Part shown: one piece after another, positions 7,337 to 14,438 of the stretch
How positions within the stretch are numbered: the stretch's first letter is position 1
Layout: each line of letters begins with the position of its first letter
Assembly (NCBI GenBank): GCA_035295665.1
Contig: DATGIQ010000387.1
Span: 1 to 14,438, forward strand
Direction of reading: 5' to 3'
DNA from: DATGIQ01 sp035295665
GTDB lineage: Bacteria; Planctomycetota; Planctomycetia; Gemmatales; Gemmataceae
DNA: 14,438 nt
The notes under the pieces: generated by a model
The model's database searches: none
Seen by the model: the letters and a program-made list of their open reading frames with translations, nothing else
Told to the model about the DNA's origin: nothing
Translations under genes and position numbers: made by a program

Positions 7337-7903
7337 ATGTCCTCCGCCGCATCGGTCACCACGTGGCTCGGGCAATTCAAGGCCGGCAATCCGCAAGCCG
7401 CCCAGAAACTCTGGGAACGCTATTTCGAAAAATTGGTGGCTTTGGCTCGGCGCAAGCTGGGCAGCGGGCCGCGGCGAGCGGCCGACGAGGAAGACATTGC
7501 CCTGAGCGCGTTCAACAAGTTCTGGTTCGCCGTCCAACAAGGCCGTTTCCCCAAGCTCGAAGACCGGGATGATCTTTGGCGGCTCCTCGTTCTCATCACC
7601 GGTCAGAAGGTGTGGGATATGCAGGACCGGGAGCGGGCGCAGAAGCGGCCCCGGACGCAGGCGACAACCGCCGAACTCGAACAGATTATTGGCCGCGAAC
7701 CGACTCCGGAGTTTGCCGTCCAGGTAGCGGAGGAATACGCGGCGCTGCTGCAACGCTTGCCGGAGCAGCTGGCCGTGGTGGCGGCACGCAGGACACAGGG
7801 CTATACCAACGCCGAGGTTGCTGCCGAGCTGGGATGCACGCGGCGGACCGTCGAACGCCGGCTGGGCGTCATTCGCAGCCTCTTGAACGAAAGGGTCCGG
7901 TAG
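7337..7903 (+). CDS. RNA polymerase sigma factor, ECF-like planctomycete type
   Basis: At 188 aa this is the usual size for an ECF sigma factor. Region 2 lies at about residues 15-100 (AGNPQAAQKLWERYFEKLVA, ADEEDIALSAFNKFW for 2.2, then LLVLITGQKVWDMQDRERAQ for 2.3/2.4). Region 4 lies at about 130-185, with the recognition helix-turn-helix GYTNAEVAAELGCTRRTVER. The style matches the 'sigma-70 ECF-like' planctomycete family (PF07638). The ATG at 7337 is chosen because upstream in-frame starts add residues without the family pattern; the ribosome site is weak (GAGG 11 nt upstream). The giant kinase gene starts 6 nt after the stop. No anti-sigma gene is nearby; in several planctomycete ECF groups a linked Ser/Thr kinase is thought to control the sigma factor. 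The Thr-rich linker (RTQATTAEL, residues 106-114) is a possible phosphorylation site, which is inference. Confidence 0.92.
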   Translation: MSSAASVTTWLGQFKAGNPQAAQKLWERYFEKLVALARRKLGSGPRRAADEEDIALSAFNKFWFAVQQGRFPKLEDRDDLWRLLVLITGQKVWDMQDRERAQKRPRTQATTAELEQIIGREPTPEFAVQVAEEYAALLQRLPEQLAVVAARRTQGYTNAEVAAELGCTRRTVERRLGVIRSLLNERVR

Positions 7904-7909
7904 CTGGTC

Positions 7910-10900
7910 ATGAACGAACCCTCTGTTCCTCATCTCAGCGCCCTGGCCCCCGACCAGGCGCTGCGAGTGGAGCAACTGTGTACGCGCTTCGAGGACGCTT
8001 GCAAGACGGGGCCGCGGCCGCGGATCGAGGACTATCTGGGCGATGCCGCTCCCCCCGAACGTGATGTGCTGCTCCAAGAGCTCCTACGGCTGGAACTGGC
8101 CTACCGCCGCCAACAGCATGAGACGCACTCCCCAGAAGAGTATTACGAACGCTTTCCGCAGTATGCCCATCTCATCCGAGCGGTTTTCGGTGCCGTGGAG
8201 AGTGGTGAATCGGACCGAGCCGCGGCAACACCGGCCTCCGCCGGTTCGGGTCCCGATTCGGCTTCTGCCGAAACCACCGCGGTCCCGGTTCGTCTGGGCC
8301 GTTACCGCATCACCGGGGTGCTCGGCAAGGGTGCGTTCGGCGTAGTCTACAGAGGTCACGACGACGATCTGCGGCGGGATGTCGCCATTAAGGTGCCGCA
8401 CCGCCAACGCGTGGCACAGCCGGGGGACGTGGAAGCGTATTTGGCCGAGGCCCGTATCGTGGCGAGCCTGGACCACCCGCACATTGTTCCTGTCCATGAT
8501 GTTGGCCGGACTGACGATGGTTGCTGCTTCGTCGTTTCCAAATTCATCGAAGGCAGCGACCTGGCGCGGAAGCTCCAGGAAGGCCGACCTGCTTTTCCCC
8601 AGGCCGCTGAGCTAATCGCAACGGTCGCCGAGGCTCTGCACCATGCTCATCGCCGGGGGCTTGTCCATCGCGACATCAAGTCGGGGAACATCCTCATGGA
8701 CAACCACGGCAAGGCGTTTGTGGCCGATTTTGGCTTGGCGCTCAAAGAGGAGGATTTCGGCAAAGAATCGATGGTTGCCGGAACTCCTGCCTACATGTCA
8801 CCTGAACAGGCCCAAGGCGAAGGCCATCGCGTCGATGGCCGATCGGACATTTTCAGCTTGGGCGTCGTGTTCTATGAACTGCTAACGGGACAGCGGCCGT
8901 TTCGCGGCAGGACGCGGGAGGATCTGTTTGAGCAGATTGCCCGCATCGAGCCGCGCCCGCCCCGGCAAATGGATGATACCATTCCCCGGGAGCTGGAACG
9001 GATTTGCCTCAAATCGTTGGCGAAAAGAGTGTCGGAACGCTATCCCACGGCTATGGATCTGGCGGACGATCTGCGGCATTGGCAAATGGGGAGCCTCAGC
9101 CGAGCAGCGATGCCCGTTCCGGTCGTGAGCCCGCCTTCGGTCCATGTCCAGGTAACGGTTCCTGCTTCGTCGACTACGCCCCCTCCATCTGCCGGGTTGA
9201 CCCCTCCCGTTCGCGTGACCATCGTCCCGAAGGGCTTGCGGTCGTTCGATGCCAACGATGCGGACTTCTTTTTGGAGCTGCTTCCGGGCCCACGAGACCG
9301 TAACGGCTTGCCGGAGAGCATTCGCTTTTGGAAGGCGCGCATCGAGGAATCCGATCCCGCGAAGACATTTCCAGTCGGCCTCGTGTACGGGCCTTCCGGC
9401 TGCGGCAAAAGCTCGCTGATCAAAGCCGGCCTACTTCCCCGGTTGGCGTCAAACGTGATCGTCGTTTACACCGAGGCGACGGCCCAGGACACGGAAACAT
9501 GTCTCTTGACTGGGCTGCGCAACCAGGTCGCCGGGGTGCCAGGAAACCGAGACTTGATGGAAACTCTGGGCGCCCTTCGCCGGCGGCGGGACCTGCTTGC
9601 CGGCCGGAAGGTACTGCTGGTCCTGGACCAATTCGAACAGTGGCTCCACGCCCACCGCGGCCAGGCGAACAGCGCCCTTGTGCCGGCGCTTCGACAGTGT
9701 GATGGCGAGCGGGTTCAGTGCCTGATCCTGGTGCGCGATGATTTTTGGCTGATCACAAGTCGCTTCATGGGGGAGCTGGAGATCGAGCTCGTCCAGGGCC
9801 AGAACATGGCCCTGGTCGATCTCTTCGATCTCCGTCATGCCCGGAAAGTGCTGGCGGCCTTTGGCCAGGCGTTTGCCGCCTTGCCGGAGCACAGCGAGGC
9901 CCCGAACAAAGAACAGCGCGCCTTCCTCGACCAAGTGACCCAGGGACTCGCGCAGGATGGGAAGATCATTCCCGTACGGCTAGCCCTCTTTGCGGAAATG
10001 GTCAAAGGCAAGCCGTGGACTCCGGCCACGCTGAAAGCCGTCGGCGGCATGGAAGGCATAGGTGTGCGCTTCCTCGAAGAGACCTTCGCCGCGGCGACGG
10101 CCCCGCCGCAACACCGCTTGCATCGACACGCTGCCCAGGCCGTCTTGAAGGCGTTGCTCCCCGAAATCGGCACTGATATCCGTGGCAACATGCGCGCACG
10201 CCAGGATTTACTGGCCGCATCCGGCTACGCAACCCGGCCGAAAGATTTCGGTGCCTTGTTGCGCATCTTGGATGACGAGCTGCGCCTCATCACTCCCACC
10301 GACCCGGAATGGGTGGCGGGTGGCGGGTGGCGGATGGCGGGAGAAGAAGACAGGGATGCGCAAGCGATGGCTCGGCTTTCTGTTCCCGCCACCCTCCACC
10401 CGCCACCCGCCACGCTCTACTACCAGCTCACCCACGATTACTTGGTGCCGTCCTTGCGGGCTTGGCTCAGCCGCAAACAGAAGGAAACGCGGCGCGGCCG
10501 GGCCGAGCTGCGGCTGGAGGAACGGGCGGCCTCCTGGAATGCCAAGCCGGAACCGAGGAACCTACCCGCCTGGTGGGAGTGGCTCGCGATTGGTGTGCTG
10601 GTTCCGCAAAGGAGCTGGAACGATGCACAAGGGAAGTTGATGCGCACGGCGAGCCGGTACCATGGGCTACGCGGCGTAGCCCTTGCCGGGCTACTGGCCG
10701 TGGCCGTCCTCACGGCATTCGCAGTCCGCGATCAGTACGTTCGGGAGAAGAAGGCCACCTATGCTGCGAGTCTGGTCGAGCGGCTGCTGGATGCCGAGAC
10801 GGCTCAAGTACCGGCCATCGTCGCGGAAATGGCGGACTATCGCAGCTGGATCGATCCTCGGCTGCGGCAGGAAAATGCCCAGGCCGGCGCCGATTCCCGA

Positions 10901-13900
10901 CAAGAACTCCATACCAGCATGGCCCTGTTACCAGCGGATCCCGGCCAAGTTGATTATCTGTATGGCCGACTGCTCGGCAGCCAACCGCACGAAATCCCCG
11001 TGATCCGGCAGGCTCTGTTTCCCTACCGCCAACAACTCGTGGGCAAACTCTGGGCGGTGGTGGAGCGTCCGGAGGCGGGCAAAAAGAGCCAACGGCTGCG
11101 GGCCGCCGCGGCCCTGGCGGCGTATGATCCCCAGAACCCGCGCTGGGTCTCCGTTCGCCAGCCGGTTGCCGAGGATCTGGTCGAGGTGCCGGCACTCCAT
11201 CTCGCAACCTGGACGGAAGCGCTGCGTTCCGTGCTCGACAAGCTTCGGCCGCCGCTGGAGAGCATTTTTCGCGATCGGCAGCGGCGCGAAACGGAGCGAT
11301 CTTCGGCGACCGAAATCCTCGCCGACGTTGCCGCCGGCCAGGCAAACGCATTGGCCGAGCTGCTTCTGGACGCTGATGCCACGCAGTTTGCCACGTTGTT
11401 TCCCAAGCTCGAAAAACATGCGGGCCAGGGAAAGAATCTTCTGCTGTCCGAACTGGACCGGCAGCTTCGGCCGAACTGGAACGACCCCAGCCTCGACCCG
11501 ACGTGGAGCACGCCCGATCCGGAGTGGTTGCGAAGAATCGTGGCGGCCGATGGCTTATGGGACGACCATTTCGCTTTCTGCCAGACGTTGCCGCTCGATG
11601 AATTCGTGATCGTGGCGAAAGGACTGCGCAAAGCGGGTTATCGACCGATCCGGTTTCGGCCTTATGCAACGGAGAAGCAGGTGCGGGTCGCGGCCATCTG
11701 GACACGAGACCGCCAGGAATGGGAGATGGCCCAAGGAATGCCCGCCCACGAGCTCCAGAAACGGAATGAAGACTACCGCACCCAATCGTTTCATCCCCTA
11801 GATGTGACGGGCTACGTCGAAAACGGCACGGAGCGTTACGCTGCGCTGTGGGTCAAGGCTCCGGCCGGCACACTTTGGACCGAATGGGCCGTTGGCCTTG
11901 ACGAAAAAAACCTTCAAACCAAAAGCATCGCCCTTCGCACGCAAGGCTATTGGCGAACCACGACGACCTGGTTTCCCGGAACCGACGGTCAACTGCGGTA
12001 TGCGGCAATCTGGAGCAGGCCTGTTGGCCGGGAACCTCCCTACGAATCCATGGACCGGGTGTTCCTGGGACCGGAACCGGATTATTCGGGTGAAAAATAC
12101 CTTGCGGACGTGCAACTAGATGTACACGTCGGCCCGGCAGCGCGGTCCCGCAGCGCAAAGGCACCGCTCACCGAGCAATTGGTCGAAGCCGAGAAAAAGC
12201 TGCAAGCCAAACCGAACGATCCCTACGCCCGGTACCAACGGATGAAAGTGCGCTTCCAGCTGGGTGAAAATGAACAAACCCTCGAAGACCTCGCCTGGCT
12301 CTTCCGAAAGTGGCCTCAGGAAGCCTCCGTCTATGAGCATCGAGCCATTGTCTATGCCCGGCAGGGCAAGGCCAACGAGGCGAAAGCCGATCTTGCCAAG
12401 CTACAGGAGCTCGGCACCGATGGGAGCCGGCAGGCATATGTCGATGCCATCCTGGCAGTTTATCGGGATGAAGGAGTCGAAGGCACGGAACGCTTACAAA
12501 CGGCCATCCGCACGGCTGGCCGGCCAGCTGTGTTCCTTTATGACGCTGCCCGTGTCTACGCCGTGGCTGCCGGGATCTCGGCGGCCAAGGACGTTGCTCG
12601 AGCCCAACGCTACGCGAATCAGGCCGTGGCTTTACTGAAGGAATCGCTTGCCGGCGATCCCTCGAACTACGCGCTTCTGCCGACGGAGGCGGATTTCGAA
12701 CCGATTCGAAATCATCCCGAATTCTTAGCACTCTTGCAGGCAGGAAACGCCGAGCGAAATTATGCAGCCATTTGGCATCCGCTTGCGCGCCTGGAATCGA
12801 CCGAGCTTCACGGGCAAGATCCGAAGGAGCATCTGGCCCGGTGCAAGGACCTGGCCGCCCAGGGCTACCGTCCGGCGGCGGTGTCGGTGACACAGATTCG
12901 AGCAAGCCAACCCCTGGTGACAGCCTCGGTCTGGCATCGGCCGGTCGTGCCGGAGGCAGAGAAAGAGCAGTTAGCCAAGCGGCAAGTGAATGCGGCGGTG
13001 GCCCTGCTCAAGCTGGGATGGCCCGAGAAGGTCTGGGCGCTGCTGCACCACCAGCCCGACCCCAGGATGCGGAATTATCTCATCCACCGCCTCGGCGCAT
13101 CCGGAGCCAAGGCCTTGGCGGTTCTCCAACGGCTGGGGGCCGAGCCGGAGGTCACTGCACGACGGGCATTGGTGTTGAGCTTGGGTGGATTTGGTGAAAC
13201 CGACTTTTCCCCGGAGGAGCGCGCCTCGGCAATCGAGAAATTGCGCGACATCTACCGTACGGATCCGGATGCCGGTCTGCATGGAGCCGCACGCTGGATC
13301 TTGCGGCAATGGAAGCAAGACTCTTGGCTCAAGCAAATGGACGAAGCGTCGGCAAAAGACGAATCGAAGGAGCCACGACTGCAACGCATCCGCCAGGGAT
13401 TGGCCAACGCGCAGGGTGTCGTGCAGTCGAGGTGGTATGTCAATGGGCAGGGCCAAACGATGGCGGTCTTTGCGGGGCCCGTGGTCTTTCTGATGGGCTC
13501 CCCGCGCAGGGAAGAAGAACGCACGGGTGGGGTGGAAGGAAAGCTGGAGCTGCTGCACAAGCGGCGTATTGGCCAATCCTTTGCCATCGCCACCCACGAA
13601 GTCACCGTGGAGCAGTTCTTGCGATTCCGCAAGAACCACCGTTACGGCAAGGAGCAGGCGCCCACGTCGGATTGCCCGGTGATTGGTGTGAATTGGTACG
13701 ACGCCGCCGAATACTGCAATTGGTTGAGCGCCAAGGAGAAATTGCCAACAACGGAGTGGTGCTACGAGTCGAACCCAGAGAAGCACTTTGCCGCCGGCAT
13801 GCGGTTGGCTCCTGACTATTGGAAGCGGACCGGCTATCGATTGCCGACCGAGGCCGAATGGGAGTATGCCTGCCGTGCCGGATCGCTCACGAGCCGGCAC

Positions 13901-14248
13901 TATGGCGAGACAGAGGAGCTGCTGGAAAAATATGCCTGGTACTCCAAAAACTCGCTCGCCCGGCGGACGCTGCCGGTGGGGAGCCTCATGCCCAATGACT
14001 GGGGCTTGTTCGACATGCTGGGCAATGCGGCGGAATGGACGCAAGATCCTGAGGGCGAATACCTCGATGCTTGGGGCAAGCCGACAGCAGATCAGCAAAG
14101 GACGATTACCGACAGCTTCCCGCGGATTCTGCGCGGTGGGGCGTTTAACAACGTGCCGTGGCTCGTGCGGTCCGCCACCCGATTCAATTATGTCCCGACA
14201 AACCGCACGAACAATGTCGGCTTCCGTCTGGCCAGGACGCTCCCGTGA
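7910..14248 (+). CDS. Giant Ser/Thr protein kinase - STAND NTPase - TM - HEAT/TPR/BTRD repeats - FGE-sulfatase domain protein
   Basis: This 2112-aa protein is probably a membrane sensor acting with the adjacent sigma factor. The kinase (about 131-392) has its catalytic set intact: G-loop LGKGAFGVVY 138-147, K161 in VAIK, HRD 253-255, N260, DFG 273-275, SPE 297-299 and D313. A Pro-rich linker (400-440) leads to an nSTAND1-like NTPase with Walker A GPSGCGKS (494-501) and Walker B VLLVLDQFEQW (568-578). Its C-terminal YYQLTHDYLVPSLRAWL (837-853) directly follows an in-frame palindromic repeat (residues about 801-836). One transmembrane helix lies at about 922-939. Outside follow a helical HEAT-like region (950-1180), three BTRD1-like repeats (about 1225-1370), TPR-like helices (1420-1612), a fourth BTRD-like unit (1616-1677), another HEAT-like stretch (1690-1800), and an FGE/SUMF1 C-type-lectin-like domain (1840-2110) with YRLPTEAEWEYACRAG, WGLFDMLGNAAEWT and LRGGAF. 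The two catalytic copper cysteines expected after RGG are absent, so it should not be a formylglycine enzyme. Confidence 0.93.
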   Translation: MNEPSVPHLSALAPDQALRVEQLCTRFEDACKTGPRPRIEDYLGDAAPPERDVLLQELLRLELAYRRQQHETHSPEEYYERFPQYAHLIRAVFGAVESGESDRAAATPASAGSGPDSASAETTAVPVRLGRYRITGVLGKGAFGVVYRGHDDDLRRDVAIKVPHRQRVAQPGDVEAYLAEARIVASLDHPHIVPVHDVGRTDDGCCFVVSKFIEGSDLARKLQEGRPAFPQAAELIATVAEALHHAHRRGLVHRDIKSGNILMDNHGKAFVADFGLALKEEDFGKESMVAGTPAYMSPEQAQGEGHRVDGRSDIFSLGVVFYELLTGQRPFRGRTREDLFEQIARIEPRPPRQMDDTIPRELERICLKSLAKRVSERYPTAMDLADDLRHWQMGSLSRAAMPVPVVSPPSVHVQVTVPASSTTPPPSAGLTPPVRVTIVPKGLRSFDANDADFFLELLPGPRDRNGLPESIRFWKARIEESDPAKTFPVGLVYGPSGCGKSSLIKAGLLPRLASNVIVVYTEATAQDTETCLLTGLRNQVAGVPGNRDLMETLGALRRRRDLLAGRKVLLVLDQFEQWLHAHRGQANSALVPALRQCDGERVQCLILVRDDFWLITSRFMGELEIELVQGQNMALVDLFDLRHARKVLAAFGQAFAALPEHSEAPNKEQRAFLDQVTQGLAQDGKIIPVRLALFAEMVKGKPWTPATLKAVGGMEGIGVRFLEETFAAATAPPQHRLHRHAAQAVLKALLPEIGTDIRGNMRARQDLLAASGYATRPKDFGALLRILDDELRLITPTDPEWVAGGGWRMAGEEDRDAQAMARLSVPATLHPPPATLYYQLTHDYLVPSLRAWLSRKQKETRRGRAELRLEERAASWNAKPEPRNLPAWWEWLAIGVLVPQRSWNDAQGKLMRTASRYHGLRGVALAGLLAVAVLTAFAVRDQYVREKKATYAASLVERLLDAETAQVPAIVAEMADYRSWIDPRLRQENAQAGADSRQELHTSMALLPADPGQVDYLYGRLLGSQPHEIPVIRQALFPYRQQLVGKLWAVVERPEAGKKSQRLRAAAALAAYDPQNPRWVSVRQPVAEDLVEVPALHLATWTEALRSVLDKLRPPLESIFRDRQRRETERSSATEILADVAAGQANALAELLLDADATQFATLFPKLEKHAGQGKNLLLSELDRQLRPNWNDPSLDPTWSTPDPEWLRRIVAADGLWDDHFAFCQTLPLDEFVIVAKGLRKAGYRPIRFRPYATEKQVRVAAIWTRDRQEWEMAQGMPAHELQKRNEDYRTQSFHPLDVTGYVENGTERYAALWVKAPAGTLWTEWAVGLDEKNLQTKSIALRTQGYWRTTTTWFPGTDGQLRYAAIWSRPVGREPPYESMDRVFLGPEPDYSGEKYLADVQLDVHVGPAARSRSAKAPLTEQLVEAEKKLQAKPNDPYARYQRMKVRFQLGENEQTLEDLAWLFRKWPQEASVYEHRAIVYARQGKANEAKADLAKLQELGTDGSRQAYVDAILAVYRDEGVEGTERLQTAIRTAGRPAVFLYDAARVYAVAAGISAAKDVARAQRYANQAVALLKESLAGDPSNYALLPTEADFEPIRNHPEFLALLQAGNAERNYAAIWHPLARLESTELHGQDPKEHLARCKDLAAQGYRPAAVSVTQIRASQPLVTASVWHRPVVPEAEKEQLAKRQVNAAVALLKLGWPEKVWALLHHQPDPRMRNYLIHRLGASGAKALAVLQRLGAEPEVTARRALVLSLGGFGETDFSPEERASAIEKLRDIYRTDPDAGLHGAARWILRQWKQDSWLKQMDEASAKDESKEPRLQRIRQGLANAQGVVQSRWYVNGQGQTMAVFAGPVVFLMGSPRREEERTGGVEGKLELLHKRRIGQSFAIATHEVTVEQFLRFRKNHRYGKEQAPTSDCPVIGVNWYDAAEYCNWLSAKEKLPTTEWCYESNPEKHFAAGMRLAPDYWKRTGYRLPTEAEWEYACRAGSLTSRHYGETEELLEKYAWYSKNSLARRTLPVGSLMPNDWGLFDMLGNAAEWTQDPEGEYLDAWGKPTADQQRTITDSFPRILRGGAFNNVPWLVRSATRFNYVPTNRTNNVGFRLARTLP
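10311..10415. repeat. Palindromic coding repeat, copy 2 (in frame inside the giant kinase gene)
   Basis: This is a near-perfect inverted repeat. The left arm 10311-10342 begins GGGTGGCGGGTGGCGGGTGG, and the right arm 10384-10415 is its reverse complement with 3 mismatches in 32 positions, around a loop of about 41 nt. Each arm also holds tandem GGGTGGC units. The core at 10332-10414 is 83 nt long and aligns end to end with the copy at 4022-4104. It encodes residues about 801-836 without breaking the frame. That segment reads WVAGGGWRMAGEEDRD, then continues to PATLHPPPATLYY, and is low in complexity compared with the conserved sequence on both sides. Confidence 0.85.
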
Positions 14249-14266
14249 GGAGCCAGCCATTCACGG
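14243..14266. terminator. Palindrome overlapping both stop codons of convergent genes
   Basis: CCGTGA (14243-14248) pairs with TCACGG (14261-14266), with an inner GG/CC pair. The left half contains the kinase stop TGA and the right half the stop of the facing gene. The stem is short and no T-run follows, so terminator function is tentative. Confidence 0.3.
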
Positions 14267-14438
14267 TTGTCGATGCACAATCTGGAAGCCGTTAATCGGG
14301 GCCCGGGGTACACTGCCAAACAGGTTGACCGCAGTGATGGTGACGCTGGTGCCGGATAAACCCTCGAACACGACGTAATTACCCCAGTCATCCGTGCCAA
14401 AGAAGGGATCATCCCCGATCGCTTGCACGAAATCGGGA
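14261..14438 (-). CDS. C-terminal end of a convergent, probably secreted protein (5' part outside window)
   Basis: Only the last 58 residues are visible; the frame is open from the window edge to a TGA at 14261-14263, with no start inside. The reading GNYVVFEGLSGTSVTITAVN followed by VPRAPINGFQIV is a pattern I know from the C-terminal beta-sandwich units of many planctomycete extracellular proteins ('Y-V-x-F-x-G-L-x-G-x-x-x-T-I-T ... R-A-P-I-N-G-x-Q-I-V'). That beta-strand pattern and the absence of frame breaks support a real gene. It faces the giant kinase gene with a 12-nt gap. Function is unknown; the whole-protein architecture cannot be judged here. Confidence 0.75.
   Translation of the reverse strand, partial: PDFVQAIGDDPFFGTDDWGNYVVFEGLSGTSVTITAVNLFGSVPRAPINGFQIVHRQP

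Noticed and set aside
14100..14248. Diversity-generating retroelement variable region at the kinase C-terminus
   Set aside because: The fold and Asn-rich end are suggestive, but no reverse transcriptase or template repeat is in the window, so it is kept only as a check under the FGE finding.
12971..14260. Open frame of about 429 codons antisense to the end of the giant kinase
   Set aside because: It mirrors the FGE and HEAT-like region with no recognisable pattern; codon-bias artefact.
1..14438. CRISPR array, tRNA, rRNA or insertion sequence
   Set aside because: No regularly spaced direct repeats, no tRNA-like cloverleaf that I could make out and no transposase pattern were seen on either strand.

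Overview
The window looks like chromosomal DNA of a planctomycete, probably of the Gemmata/Zavarzinella kind. The pointers are a DUF1559 pseudopilin-like protein followed by a small carboxypeptidase-regulatory-like lipoprotein, an ECF-type sigma factor paired with a giant Ser/Thr kinase that also carries a STAND NTPase and a formylglycine-enzyme-type (FGE/SUMF1) domain, a beta-propeller protein with an N-terminal LEDR-x-LL motif, and GC-rich codons. This assignment rests on gene content and family knowledge, not on a search.

Layout. (1) 1-1508, minus strand: a two-gene operon, DUF1559 protein then a lipoprotein cut by the window edge. (2) 1509-1878: a non-coding stretch with a candidate extended -10 promoter for the DUF1559 gene and a hairpin in the leader of the nitrate genes. 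(3) 1879-5371, plus strand: narB (assimilatory nitrate reductase) and narK (nitrate/nitrite MFS porter), overlapping by 14 nt, so uptake and the first reduction step are co-expressed; no nitrite reductase is in the window. (4) 5372-5576: convergent gap with a strong hairpin. (5) 5577-7114, minus strand: a small one-helix membrane protein translationally coupled (ATGA) to a six-repeat NHL/SMP-30-like beta-propeller protein. (6) 7115-7336: divergent regulatory gap with a perfect 12-bp palindrome and a sigma-70-like promoter candidate. (7) 7337-14248, plus strand: ECF sigma factor and, 6 nt later, a 2112-aa kinase-STAND-TM-repeat-FGE protein, with no recognisable anti-sigma gene. (8) 14261-14438, minus strand: the C-terminal end of a convergent gene for a probably secreted protein.

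The most unusual signal is a palindromic repeat present twice. One copy (4022-4104) supplies the C-terminal tail of NarB; the other (10332-10414, inside a longer inverted repeat 10311-10415) is inserted in frame in the linker after the STAND NTPase of the giant kinase. Both cores are exactly 83 nt, lie in the same reading phase, keep near-identical arms with diverged loops, and give similar peptides. This resembles, by analogy, the protein-coding palindromic elements (RPE) of Rickettsia, but in a planctomycete.
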